A DNA stretch of 64,000 nt from Bacteroidota bacterium (GTDB taxonomy: Bacteria > Bacteroidota > Ignavibacteria > Ignavibacteriales > Melioribacteraceae), in NCBI GenBank assembly GCA_018818165.1, contig JAHISP010000036.1, forward strand, positions 62,001 to 126,000, written 5' to 3'. The first letter of the stretch is position 1, and each line of letters starts with the position of its first letter. The translations under genes and the position numbers were made by a program. Shown in pieces: positions 33,785 to 44,500 of this stretch. The notes under the pieces are model-generated. The model made no database searches. It saw only the letters and a program-made list of their open reading frames with translations, and was not told where the DNA came from.

Positions 33785-36700
33785 ATGATGATAAAAATAT
33801 TAAAGATATTTATTGTGCTTTCTCTTCTTCTTTCCTTGCAAATTGTTGCAGAAGAAAGAGGGGATGCTACTCTTAGAAAAATTGGATTTCACACTGGAAA
33901 CAGAGTTGGAATATCTTTTTACAATGATGGAGCAATTACTGGTTTTCGCCAAGGTGTTGATATTAGAGGCGAATGGCCGCTTGGCTCTGGTGAAAATTAC
34001 ATTGGAGATGTTACACCATTAATTGGAGTTGAGTTCACTAACACAAATGGTAAAACATTGCAATCTGTTACTATTTCTCGTGGACCTAGATCACACCAGG
34101 GTGAAGAAAGACATCCAACCCAAGGGTATTTTTGGGGATTTGATCCTCTTCCTGGTTTTCTAAATCCAAACGGTGAATCTGTTGCAATGAGTCATTTGCA
34201 AAATTCTTGGCCAATTGGCGGTTGGGGTGATCCAGGCGGTTTTCCAGAAGTTACAAATTACGTTGATAAAGATGGAAATACAGAATGGTGGGGATATTTT
34301 GGTCGTGGAATTATGCAAGCAGATCAAGAAAGCTTTTTTGTTGCTGATGATCAAAACGATGATGAGTTTAATGGAGTGAACTCTGCAGGTGAAGCTACTC
34401 TGTGGATTCCTGATAACACTGATTTAACACGCCATGGAATGGGTTTGCAATACATACAACGTGGTTTCCAATGGGCTAGTTTCTTAGCTGAAGATGTAGT
34501 CTTCTGGTTGATGGATATTCAAAACATAGGAACTGCAAATTATAGACGAGCAGATTTTGGAACTGTTGTTGGAACACTTGCTGGTGGTGATGGCGATAGC
34601 GGTGACGATGTTGGCTCTTTTGATGTTGAAAAGTCAATCACTTATTCTTGGGACAATGATAATATTGGTAATAAAGGGCAAGAAGTTGGTTATGTTGGTT
34701 ACGCTTATTTAGAATCTCCAGGTAATCCATTTGATGGAATTGATAACGATGGTGATTCGGAAAATGATGCTTCCCCAAGTTTTAAACCTGGTGATGGTGG
34801 TGGTCATAAAGATGGATCAGGTTCCGAGGATTTTTTAGCGAAAAATTACTCTGCTGGAGATGTAGTTATTTTGATTGATAAAACAACTTATGAAAGAACT
34901 AAATATATTTTAGGTACCCTTCCAGATACAGTTTATTCCCTTGGGCAAATGATTGTTGTTCAAAATGGTGTTCCTTTAAGAGAAGGTCATATTGCAAGTT
35001 ACGCGAATGGAACAATTTCTATCCCTGATATCAGTGCTTCTGATGGATATGATAATGATTTAGATGGATTGATAGATGAAAATGAAGCTATTCATATATC
35101 CGCGAGGTTTATTAAATTTCAAGATCCAGTTAAATACATTAATTATTTTACTGGTGAAGGTCTTTCTGATTTGCTTATTGATGAAAGAAGAGACAATGAC
35201 ATTGACGAAGATGGAGACTGGGCAATGGATTCGGATGATTTAGGACAAGATGGCTTAGGTCCTGATGATGAAAATTATCCAGGAAAAGACCTTGGTGAAG
35301 GTGATGGAGTTCCCACACAAGGTGAACCTAACTTTGGAAGAACCGATCCTGATGAATCTGATCAAATTGGTTTAACGGCTTTTAATTTCTTTGCTCAAGC
35401 AGCATCACCAGATATGTCTAACGATTCTCTTCTATGGATTAGAATGACACCTGGACGCTTTGACGTTATACCTCCAGTTCCCCAAGATGGTGATTTCATT
35501 TATGCATCTGGATATTTTCCATTATTATCTCAAAAAATTGAACGTTTTTCCGAAGCACTTTTATTTGGTGAGGATTTAAAGGATATTCAAAGTAATCAAA
35601 AAATTGTACAACAGATTTACAATTCTGGTTACAAATTTCCACAACCACCAAGAAAGCCAAAAATTACTATTACACAAGATGATGGAAAAGTTGTTATTTA
35701 TTGGAATAACGGTCCAACTGAACGTTCAAAAGATTTTATTACTAAAAAATACGATTTCCAAGGTTATAAAATATACAGAACAACAGATGCTGGTTTCCGC
35801 GATGCACGCTCAATTACTAACGCTTTTGGAGTTCTAGCATTTGATAAACCAATTGTGCAATACGATTTAGCTGATTCAATAAGTGGTTTCTACTATCCAA
35901 CTGCTGGAATGCTTGAACAAATTGGCGGAACAACTTATTATCTTGGTGATAATACGGGAGTTGTAAATAGATTTATTGATTCAACTGTAACTCCTGGTAT
36001 TACTTACTATTATGCTGTATGTGCTTACGATGCGGGAGACGCGGAATTAGCAATATTTCCATCTGAAAATTCTAAGTTTATTTTTAGAGAAGCCTCTGGA
36101 AATGTTCTTACAGATGATAATACGGGTTATATTACTCCTGGCAGAAGACCAACCGGTTATGAAAAAGCTAATTTGTTAAAATTTGAGAAAAATGATACAT
36201 ATAAAGCTACTGGTGATATAATTGTTGAAATGGTTGATGATGCTGCAATTAACGACAATTATTCTTATCAATTAACATTTAGAGATACAGCACTTCAAGG
36301 ATATACCCAAGACTATACTCTTATTGATTTACAAACACCAGATACTGTTTATTTCCCTTTATCAAACAGTACAGTAATTGTAAATCCTATGGACTCAATT
36401 CTTGTTCCAACTGGTTCAGATACAATTTATGTTAATGGAAAACAAAAGACTATAGATACAGATTATTATACTGCAGTTTTTGATACTTTAGTTAATAAGG
36501 ACACTACTTTTATTGGAAATACTAAAATAGTTCAAGGTTTTAGATTACAAATTTATAATGACAGTATTATTAAGGAAGATACAGCTCGTTCTGGATTTGT
36601 TGATATTAGTGGACTTAAAGAAGTAAATCATACATTCCAGCCGTTTGTAAATTCTGATAAACCAGCTGATAATGGAATTAGAATTGCAGACGATTATGAA

Positions 36701-37396
36701 ATACAGTTCTTCGATACTACTTTCGTAAATATGTCTGCTGCTGATACAATTGGTAAAAAAATGCCACCATTTTATACAATAATTCCTGCACAGAAAACTA
36801 ATCTTAAAGTTTGGAATAAAACTAATGGAAAAGAAATTGCTTTTGTTTATTTGAAAACTGGCACAATTACTACTACACATAGTATTTGGTTTAAAGAAAA
36901 TATTTCTGGAAAATACGTTAGAACATGGCGTGTTAATATTAATTATTTAGAACCAAAAACTCCTTTAGAGACAACTGGTAAGTTAATAATTAATACAGAA
37001 AAACCATTCAGCAGAGCCGATGTTGTAACATTTACTGTAAAAGGTCCTGGAATGGATGTTTCCGGAAATTCTATGAATCTTGACTTAATAAAAGTTGTTC
37101 CAAATCCTTATGTTGTTACTCATAGTGGTGAAGCTGCACTTTTAAGCAGCCAAACAAGTGGACGTGGAGAAAGAGAAATTAGGTTTACTCGAGTTCCTCC
37201 TGGTTCAAAAATATCAATCTTTACTGTTCGTGGAGACAAAATTAAAACACTCCATCAAGATAATTTATTTTTAGGTGATGTTTATTGGAACTTAAGAACA
37301 GAAGAAAATCTTGATGCTGCTTATGGCGTTTATATTTTTGTGGTTGAAACAGAAAATGGTGAAACAAAAATCGGCAAATTTGCCTTGTTAAAGTAA
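33785..37396 (+). CDS. Large exported protein with calcium-type acidic repeats, FN3-like domain and PNPY C-terminus (module A)
   Basis: Exported protein of 1203 residues (signal MMIKILKIFIVLSLLLSLQIVA). The N-terminal half is beta-rich and includes acidic blocks like those of thrombospondin type 3 calcium repeats: DGIDNDGDSENDASP, DGYDNDLDGLIDENE and DERRDNDIDEDGDW. A fibronectin-like domain follows (PRKPKITITQDDGKVVIYWN, GYKIYRTTDAG, TYYYAVCAYD). The C-terminus begins VVPNPYVVTHSG, continues with ISIFTVRGDKIKTL and ends VYIFVVETENGETKIGKFAL. It has the same fold pattern as T9SS type A domains but PNPY in place of NPFNPST. It sits 18 bp after the receptor and 9 bp before a PorV-like gene, and is probably a surface protein served by both. 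Confidence 0.82.
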   Translation: MMIKILKIFIVLSLLLSLQIVAEERGDATLRKIGFHTGNRVGISFYNDGAITGFRQGVDIRGEWPLGSGENYIGDVTPLIGVEFTNTNGKTLQSVTISRGPRSHQGEERHPTQGYFWGFDPLPGFLNPNGESVAMSHLQNSWPIGGWGDPGGFPEVTNYVDKDGNTEWWGYFGRGIMQADQESFFVADDQNDDEFNGVNSAGEATLWIPDNTDLTRHGMGLQYIQRGFQWASFLAEDVVFWLMDIQNIGTANYRRADFGTVVGTLAGGDGDSGDDVGSFDVEKSITYSWDNDNIGNKGQEVGYVGYAYLESPGNPFDGIDNDGDSENDASPSFKPGDGGGHKDGSGSEDFLAKNYSAGDVVILIDKTTYERTKYILGTLPDTVYSLGQMIVVQNGVPLREGHIASYANGTISIPDISASDGYDNDLDGLIDENEAIHISARFIKFQDPVKYINYFTGEGLSDLLIDERRDNDIDEDGDWAMDSDDLGQDGLGPDDENYPGKDLGEGDGVPTQGEPNFGRTDPDESDQIGLTAFNFFAQAASPDMSNDSLLWIRMTPGRFDVIPPVPQDGDFIYASGYFPLLSQKIERFSEALLFGEDLKDIQSNQKIVQQIYNSGYKFPQPPRKPKITITQDDGKVVIYWNNGPTERSKDFITKKYDFQGYKIYRTTDAGFRDARSITNAFGVLAFDKPIVQYDLADSISGFYYPTAGMLEQIGGTTYYLGDNTGVVNRFIDSTVTPGITYYYAVCAYDAGDAELAIFPSENSKFIFREASGNVLTDDNTGYITPGRRPTGYEKANLLKFEKNDTYKATGDIIVEMVDDAAINDNYSYQLTFRDTALQGYTQDYTLIDLQTPDTVYFPLSNSTVIVNPMDSILVPTGSDTIYVNGKQKTIDTDYYTAVFDTLVNKDTTFIGNTKIVQGFRLQIYNDSIIKEDTARSGFVDISGLKEVNHTFQPFVNSDKPADNGIRIADDYEIQFFDTTFVNMSAADTIGKKMPPFYTIIPAQKTNLKVWNKTNGKEIAFVYLKTGTITTTHSIWFKENISGKYVRTWRVNINYLEPKTPLETTGKLIINTEKPFSRADVVTFTVKGPGMDVSGNSMNLDLIKVVPNPYVVTHSGEAALLSSQTSGRGEREIRFTRVPPGSKISIFTVRGDKIKTLHQDNLFLGDVYWNLRTEENLDAAYGVYIFVVETENGETKIGKFALLK

Positions 37397-37405
37397 CGGA
37401 GTGAA

Positions 37406-38413
37406 ATGATGAAAAAAATAATATTAATCATATTGATGACTTTATCGGTGAGTTTGTTTGGGCAATCTAAAACTGGCTCAACAGCTGCACCGTTTTTAAA
37501 TATTGGTATTGGGCCTCGCTCAATTGCCATGGGTGGCGCCTTTGTAGCAACGGCTAATGATGTAAGCTCACTATACTGGAACCCTGCTGGAGCAGCGAGA
37601 ATGAATAAAAGCGGTGCATTATTTACTCATTCAAAATGGTTTGCCGATATTGCATATAATTGGGCTGGTGCTGTAATAAATATGGATGATGCTGGGGTGC
37701 TTGGTGTTTCTGTCACAAATTTAGACTATGGTGATATGGAAATTACAACTTTAGCTGAATCTGAAGGTACTGGCGGTACTTTTACTGCAAACGACTTAGC
37801 TATTGCTCTTACGTATTCTAAAAATCTAACTGATAGATTTTCAATTGGTGGAACCGTAAAATATATTTCACAAAATATATGGAACAGTTCAGCATCAGCT
37901 TTTGCTGTTGATCTTGGAGTTTTATTCCGTTCGGATATTTATGGATTGCGTATTGGTGCTACCATCACAAATCTTGGTGGCGATATGCAAATTTCTGGAA
38001 GTGATTTGAATGTTCAACACGATATTGACCCAACACAATATGGAAATAATGATCAGATACTTGCCACATTAAACACTGATAAATGGCCGCTTCCATTAAC
38101 ATTCAAAATAGGTGTTGCTATGGATATTTTAGATATGGAAGATCATAAATTAACATTTGCTTTAGATGCTCTTCATCCAAGTGATAATAAAGAATCTATA
38201 AATGTTGGTGCAGAATATCTAGTTTTTGATATGATTGCACTCAGAGGAGGTTACAAATCACTACTACTCGAAAACTCAGAAGAAGGTTTAACTCTTGGTT
38301 TTGGTTTGAAGTATAATTTTTCACCTCAGCTAACCTTATTTGTTGATTATGCCTACCAGCAGTTTGGTATACTGAAAGATGCCCAGCATTTTTCAGTTGG
38401 CGTTAATTTTTAA
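37406..38413 (+). CDS. PorV/PorQ-family outer-membrane protein (module A)
   Basis: Outer-membrane barrel of the FadL-like PorV/PorQ group, 335 residues; PorV carries type IX secretion substrates from the translocon to the attachment complex. The signal is MMKKIILIILMTLSVSLFGQ. The mature N-terminus has the family signature FLNIGIGPRSIAMGGAFVA, then LYWNPAGAARM and THSKWFADI, followed by alternating strands and a C-terminal GVNF. It begins 9 bp after the large exported protein, so it likely serves that protein, and a terminator follows. A same-length paralogue lies in module B (46970). General PorV function is known; dedication to a particular substrate is my inference. Confidence 0.87.
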   Translation: MMKKIILIILMTLSVSLFGQSKTGSTAAPFLNIGIGPRSIAMGGAFVATANDVSSLYWNPAGAARMNKSGALFTHSKWFADIAYNWAGAVINMDDAGVLGVSVTNLDYGDMEITTLAESEGTGGTFTANDLAIALTYSKNLTDRFSIGGTVKYISQNIWNSSASAFAVDLGVLFRSDIYGLRIGATITNLGGDMQISGSDLNVQHDIDPTQYGNNDQILATLNTDKWPLPLTFKIGVAMDILDMEDHKLTFALDALHPSDNKESINVGAEYLVFDMIALRGGYKSLLLENSEEGLTLGFGLKYNFSPQLTLFVDYAYQQFGILKDAQHFSVGVNF

Positions 38414-38418
38414 TTCAC

Positions 38419-38451
38419 AAAAACCCACGAAAAATTTCTCGTGGGTTTTTT
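38419..38451 (+). terminator. Rho-independent terminator after module A
   Basis: AAACCCACGA (38421-38430) pairs with TCGTGGGTTT (38439-38448), with an A-run before and a T-run after. Confidence 0.93.
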
Positions 38452-38550
38452 GTTTTTAGTCAATTTAATTAAAAAAATATTTTGGAGTTCAAAAGAAAAT
38501 ATCTTAACTTTAAGGTATAAATTAGGTTCTTAGTATTATTCTAATAACAT

Positions 38551-38563
38551 AGGATATCCCATT
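38551..38563 (+). promoter_or_regulatory. Ribosome site and ATT start of the GHL10 gene
   Basis: AGGAT at 38551-38555 is followed by five bases and ATT at 38561. The only in-frame stop nearby is TAG at 38531. No ATG, GTG or TTG exists in this frame between that stop and 38633, yet a textbook signal peptide is encoded. Confidence 0.65.
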
Positions 38564-41494
38564 AAAAAATTAATTTTCATATTACTATTAGCTTCTCAAT
38601 TATTCGCTCAAGCAACAGCACCAAAGCGGGAAATGAGAGCTGCGTGGCTATCTACAGTCCGCAATATCGATTGGCCTACAAGCTCATTAAATTCTACTGA
38701 AAAAAACATTTCAGATTTAATTCGTATTATTGATTATTTAAAAGATGCCAATCTTAACACAGTTATTATGCAAGTAAGACCCGCAAGCGATGCAATGTAT
38801 GCATCTAATATTGAACCTTGGTCTTCATGGTTAACTGGTAAACAAGGCAAAGCCCCATCTCCATTTTATGATCCATTAAAAATTGCTATTGAAGAATCAC
38901 ATAAACGTGGAATGGAATTGCACGCTTGGTTAAATCCTTATAGAGTTAGATTAGCAAGTTATAACTTAAATTTGGATGAAAAAAATGTTGCAGTTCAACA
39001 TCCAGATTGGGTGTTAAATATAAATGGCGATGAAATATTAAATCCAGGTATTCCAGAAGTTAGACAACATATTGTAAATGTAATAACAGATATTATTACA
39101 AGATATGATGTGGACGCTATTCACTTTGATGATTACTTTTATCTTGAAGGAATTACAAATCAAGATGCTCAAACTTTTGCAACATATCCAAATGGTTATA
39201 CTAATTTAGGCGATTGGCGAAGAAATAATGTTAATGAATTATTACGAATGATTTATGCACAAATTCAAGCAATTAATCCAAGAGTAAAATTTGGTCAAAG
39301 CCCTCCTGGAATTTGGAAAAGTGGCATACCTGAAGGAACTTATGGATGGAATGTTTATAACTCAATTTATTGTGACGCTGTAACTTGGTTTAACGAGCAA
39401 ATTATTGATTACCTTGCGCCACAACTTTATTGGTCCTTTGGTGGAGGCCAAGATTATGGTAAATTAGCTCCTTGGTGGGCAAGTGTTAGCAACGACAGAC
39501 ATGTATATCCTGGTTTAGCCTATTATAGAGTTGGTGAAGCCACTTTTGATAAAACCCAAATTGGCAAAATGATTTCGTATAATCGAACAAATAATGATAT
39601 TCAAGGTGAAGTTTATTTTACTGCAAATAATTTTAACGAAAATAGAAGTGGTGTAACCGATACTTTAAAAAATAATTATTATAAATATCCTGCACTTGTT
39701 CCTACAATGGATTGGAAAGATACTCAAGCACCTAATAATCCAACTAGTTTAAGATTTGATAGAGTTAGTGGAATTGGAACAACTGCATTAACATGGGATA
39801 TTCCTAGTGGTGAAGATATTAAGTTCTATGTTTTATATCGTTCATTAAATCCAAATTTTGATTCACTAAATACTACTGATCCTCAAAATATATTTAAGAT
39901 TACTTCTAAGAATTTTGTTCAAATTGATAATAAATTTCCAACCGATAATGCCTTTTATTTTGTTACAGCCCTTGATTGGAATAATAATGAAAGTGGAGTG
40001 AGCAATAAATTTGAATATCAGCCAGCATTAGTTTTACCTGATACACCAAATTTAATATTACCTCTAAATGCTCATGCCAATGTTAAGGATACATTAAATT
40101 TAGTATGGAATTATGCTAAGAATGCTAATTCATATTCTCTAAGAGTAGCTACTGATGCTGCATTTGCAAATATTGTTATTTCAGAATCATCAATTATTGA
40201 TACAACATTTCAAATTACAGGATTGACTGGTGAAACAGAATTTTATTGGAGCGTGAAAGCAGAAAATCTTGCAGGAAGTAGTGATTATGCAGCTAGTTAT
40301 TCTTTTACAACCGGATATCCTTCTGCGCCAACATTACTTACTCCATTATTCCAAGAACTAAATGTTATCTTAGATCCAGTTTTTATTTGGAATAGTAATC
40401 CAAGTGTTACTTCATATCACATTCAAATTTCTGAAGGTCTTGGAATTGTAACCGCTCAAATAGTTCTTGATACAGTAATGACTGATACATCTGTACAATT
40501 AACAAATTTAAAACCTGGAACTTTTTATTCTTGGCGAGTTAATGCTGTAAATCAATACGGCACAAGTCTTTGGTCTCTAGTATTTCAGTTAAAAACTATG
40601 GTAATACTTCCAGATGTTCCAATATTGCTAGCGCCAATTAATGATTTGAATACTGCAGGTGAAACAGTCACATTTGTATGGAATAGTGCAGAATATGCAA
40701 ATACATACAAAATTCAAGTTTCCAAAGTTGAATCATTTTCATCCAGAATATACGATAATGATAATTTGGTAGATACAACAATTACTTTTAGTGGTTTTGA
40801 AGGCGCAACTAATTATTACTGGCGTGTAAGAGCTAATAATAATGGTGGAAGTAGTGCGTTTTCTCAATCGTTTAAATTCTCAACTGGATTTCCAGTTATG
40901 CCTAGCTTGGTTTATCCTGGCTATCAAGAAATAAATAAAGAACTTGATCCAATATTTAAATGGACAAAATCAGATTTGGCAACTGAATACAAAGTTCAAT
41001 TGTCAGCTGGTTTGAGTTTGAATATGAGTAAACTTTTAATTGATTCAGTTGTTGTTGATACTAGTTTATATTTTAATAGGTTAAGCGTAAACACTTACTA
41101 TTCGTGGCGTGTAATGGCTCTTAATGATGTTGGCGAAAGTAATTGGACAGGATTATTCCAATTTAAAACTGCGGCTGATTCTATTCTTGCAGTTGAAGAA
41201 AGTGAATTAGAAATTCCTGTAGAATATTCTTTGGAACAGAATTATCCAAATCCGTTTAATCCATCAACAACAATTAGCTTTGCTTTACCAGAAGCTGGAA
41301 TGACTAGTTTAACTGTTTATAATATAATAGGTCAAGAAATTGCTGTGCTAGTTTCTGATTATTTGGAAGCTGGTGTTTACAAAGTGAATTTCGATGCTAA
41401 TTCTGTAAATAAACGACTTACTAGTGGATTATATTTATATAGATTGGAATCAAAGGATTTTACATATATTAAAAAAATGCTTTTAATTAAGTAA
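38561..41494 (+). CDS. GHL10-type glycoside hydrolase with four FN3-like domains and T9SS tail (ATT start)
   Basis: Secreted glycosidase-like protein of the GHL10/DUF187 family. The first ATG (38633) would remove the signal peptide, but the frame stays open upstream. It encodes KKLIFILLLASQLFAQ directly after an ATT at 38561, with AGGAT five bases before it, so I start at ATT (977 residues). The catalytic domain spans about 24-370 (REMRAAWLSTVRNIDWP, NTVIMQVRPASDA, ELHAWLNPYR, DAIHFDDYFY). An FN3-like domain at about 385-490 precedes two tandem copies of a two-domain unit at nt 40037-40609 and 40610-41176. The tail is a type A sorting domain (QNYPNPFNPSTTISFALP). It is probably monocistronic; the glycan substrate is unknown. 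Confidence 0.87.
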   Translation: MKKLIFILLLASQLFAQATAPKREMRAAWLSTVRNIDWPTSSLNSTEKNISDLIRIIDYLKDANLNTVIMQVRPASDAMYASNIEPWSSWLTGKQGKAPSPFYDPLKIAIEESHKRGMELHAWLNPYRVRLASYNLNLDEKNVAVQHPDWVLNINGDEILNPGIPEVRQHIVNVITDIITRYDVDAIHFDDYFYLEGITNQDAQTFATYPNGYTNLGDWRRNNVNELLRMIYAQIQAINPRVKFGQSPPGIWKSGIPEGTYGWNVYNSIYCDAVTWFNEQIIDYLAPQLYWSFGGGQDYGKLAPWWASVSNDRHVYPGLAYYRVGEATFDKTQIGKMISYNRTNNDIQGEVYFTANNFNENRSGVTDTLKNNYYKYPALVPTMDWKDTQAPNNPTSLRFDRVSGIGTTALTWDIPSGEDIKFYVLYRSLNPNFDSLNTTDPQNIFKITSKNFVQIDNKFPTDNAFYFVTALDWNNNESGVSNKFEYQPALVLPDTPNLILPLNAHANVKDTLNLVWNYAKNANSYSLRVATDAAFANIVISESSIIDTTFQITGLTGETEFYWSVKAENLAGSSDYAASYSFTTGYPSAPTLLTPLFQELNVILDPVFIWNSNPSVTSYHIQISEGLGIVTAQIVLDTVMTDTSVQLTNLKPGTFYSWRVNAVNQYGTSLWSLVFQLKTMVILPDVPILLAPINDLNTAGETVTFVWNSAEYANTYKIQVSKVESFSSRIYDNDNLVDTTITFSGFEGATNYYWRVRANNNGGSSAFSQSFKFSTGFPVMPSLVYPGYQEINKELDPIFKWTKSDLATEYKVQLSAGLSLNMSKLLIDSVVVDTSLYFNRLSVNTYYSWRVMALNDVGESNWTGLFQFKTAADSILAVEESELEIPVEYSLEQNYPNPFNPSTTISFALPEAGMTSLTVYNIIGQEIAVLVSDYLEAGVYKVNFDANSVNKRLTSGLYLYRLESKDFTYIKKMLLIK
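40037..41176 (+). repeat. Tandem duplication of a two-domain FN3-like unit
   Basis: Within the GHL10 protein, two units of about 191 codons (40037-40609 and 40610-41176) share their order. Each starts PDTPNLILPLN or PDVPILLAPIN, passes FYWSVKAENLAGSS or YYWRVRANNNGGSS, then FQELNVILDPVFIW or YQEINKELDPIFKW, and ends SLVFQLKT or GLFQFKT. The copies have diverged strongly. Confidence 0.8.
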
Positions 41495-41589
41495 TATTTC
41501 TGTTTTATACAAAATAAAATATTACTTTACTATAAGAAATTATAACAAATCTAATAACTAAAAATAACTGTTAACGTAGAGGAAATTAC

Positions 41590-44500
41590 ATGAAAAAATT
41601 TCTACTATTAGCTTTCATTTTATTACTTACTAATTCAATAATATTTGCTCAATCAGGCAAAATATCTGGAACAATTTCAGATGCTACTACTGGCGAGGCT
41701 TTAATTGGTGTAAATATTATTGTTGAAGGAACTTCTTTAGGTGCCGCCACAGATGTGGATGGTTTTTATGTTATCCTAAATGTTTCTCCTGGTACGTATA
41801 ACTTAAAAGCTTCGTACATTGGTTTTGCACCACAAACAATCACAAATTTGCGTGTAAATATTGGTCAAACTAGTGAAGCAAATTTTAAACTAAGCGATCA
41901 ATCAATTCAAACTGATGTTGTGGTTGTTGTTGCAACAACTCCAGTAGTTCAAAGAGACGTTGCTTCCAGTGGCGCCAACTTAAATGCCGAAGAAATTAAA
42001 AACTTGCCTGTTGTAAACATTGCAAGTGTTGTTGGTCTTCAAGCTGGTGTTGATGGTGGAACGATTAGGGGCGGCTCCGGCGACGAAGTTGTTTATGAAG
42101 TAAACGGTATCTCAATGAGAGATGGACGTGACAACTCTTCATATAATAATTTAAGTATGACTGCTATTAAGCAAATTCGTGTGCAATCAGGTGGTTTTAC
42201 CGCTGATGTTGGTGATGTTCGCTCTGGTTTAATTGAAGTTGTTACCAAAGAAGGCGATAAACATAAATACACAGTTAGTTTCCAAGGACAATATCGTCCA
42301 GCTTCTAATAAGCATTTTGGACAATCTGTAAATGATCCAAACTCATATTATATTCGTCCATTTGTTGATGATGATGTTGCTTGGACAGGTACAAATAATG
42401 GAGCGTGGGATAAATATATGCAAAGACAATATCCAGAGTTTGAAGGATGGAATGCATTTGCTGAAGGAACACTCCAAAATGATGACCCGACTGATGACTT
42501 AACTCCCGAAGCTGCTCAAAGATTATTCTTATGGCAACACAGAAGAACTTTTGATATAACTGAGCCTGATTATGATTTTGACATGTCTATTAGTGGTCCA
42601 GTGCCAGTAATTAGTAAATATTTAGGTAGTTTAAGATTCCTATCAAGTTTTAAACAAAATAGAACAATGCTTTTAGTTCCACTTTCTACTCCTGATTATA
42701 AAGACTATAATGCTTCCTTAAAATTGACTTCTGATTTATCAAAAGGAATAAAATTATTGGTTGAAGGTTTTTATGGGGAACAAGCGGGAACTGCAACTAG
42801 CACAAGTGGTGCAACATATGGAAGCCTACCTACCGATCCAGGGATGTTTCAAAATGATTGGTATCTTGCTGATAGAGTTGATTATGGAAGTTATACAGAT
42901 GCAGTACTTTTCTCAGATGCATACTTTACACCTTCAACCATTAAGCGTTCAAGCTTTGCTGCTAAATTGACTCATGCTATTAGTTCAACAACATATTATG
43001 ATTTAATATTTAGTAATTTTAACTCCGATTATATTACACAACCTGGACGTGCAAGAGACCTTACTGAAAAATATCTTTTCGGAAATAATTATTATGTGGA
43101 TGAAGCTCCTTTTGGCTATTATCAAGGTGCTTCAGATGTTTGGAATGGTGGTAGTATTTTAATGGGTTCAATTTACAGTCAAGGTAGAGATTGGAGTAAA
43201 ACTTCAGTTTATAATTTAAAGTTTGATTTTGTATCCCAGTTAGATAAATTTAATGAGATTAAGACAGGATTCTTATTTAGAATTAATGATTACAATACTC
43301 ATTATGGATTGAGATCTGAACTTTACAGCACAAATAATAGAGATTATCAATGGGATAATCAACCTCTGTTGTTTGCTGCTTATGTGCAAGATAAATTAGA
43401 ATTTGAAGCTATGGTTGCTACAATTGGTGTTCGAGTTGAATACTCTGACCCAAATACGGAATGGTATGATTATTCACCTTTTGATAAAGGATTTTCTGCT
43501 TCCAATTCTGATTATCGAGATGATTTAATAGCAAAGAAAAAAGTTGATTCTCAAATAATTTTTATGCCTCGTTTGGGAATTGCTTTTCCAATTACTGAAA
43601 ACAGTAAATTGTTTTTAAACTATGGTCATTATCAAACACTACCAACACCTAATAATTTGTATTTACAAGTAGAAGATACTTTTGGGCAAATTAAATCAAT
43701 GGCTAATCCTTATGCGTCTTATGAAAAAACAATTACTTACGAAGTTGGTTATGAGCATAATTTGTTAGATCAATATTTATTAAGAATAACTGGTTATTAT
43801 AAAGACATAACTAATCAATCAGATGATATCTTATATCAAAGCAGCGATGCAACTGTAAGCTATAATAAAACAGAACCTGTTGAATACAGAGATATTAGAG
43901 GATTTGAAATTCAGATAAATAAAAACCGTGGTGATTGGTTTACAGGTTTTATTAATTATAATTATATGGCTACCTCACTTGGTAAGTTCGGATGGGGAAA
44001 ATATTTTGAATCACCTGTTGATACAAAGACCTATATAGATAATGAGGGACAAAGTTGGTTTGAACAAACCAAACCAATTCCACGACCTATTGCAAGAATT
44101 AATGTTGATTTTTTCACTCCAAGTGGAATGGGGCATTTACTTAGTGATTGGAGGTTAAATGTATTATCAACTTGGAAATCTGGTGAATATGCATCATGGA
44201 ATGGCGGATTAGGTATAAATGCTGAATCAAGATATAATCTTCACTGGTTAGATTATTACAACACTGATATCAGAATATCAAAAACATTGGATTTTGGTAA
44301 CTTTGATATTCAACTGTATGTTCAAATTTACAATGTATTTAATGCAAAACGATTATCATCAACAGGATTTTCTCACGGAGATTACGATTTTGATAATTAT
44401 TTGAAATCACTTCATCTATCCAAAAATGTTGGTGACAAACTTACAACATATAACAATATTCCGGGAGAAGATAGACCTGGTGATTATAGAGAAGATGATG

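Noticed and set aside
38633-38635. ATG at 38633 as the start of the GHL10 gene
   Set aside because: It would discard an intact signal peptide encoded in frame upstream, and REMRAAW is the conserved beginning of the catalytic domain.
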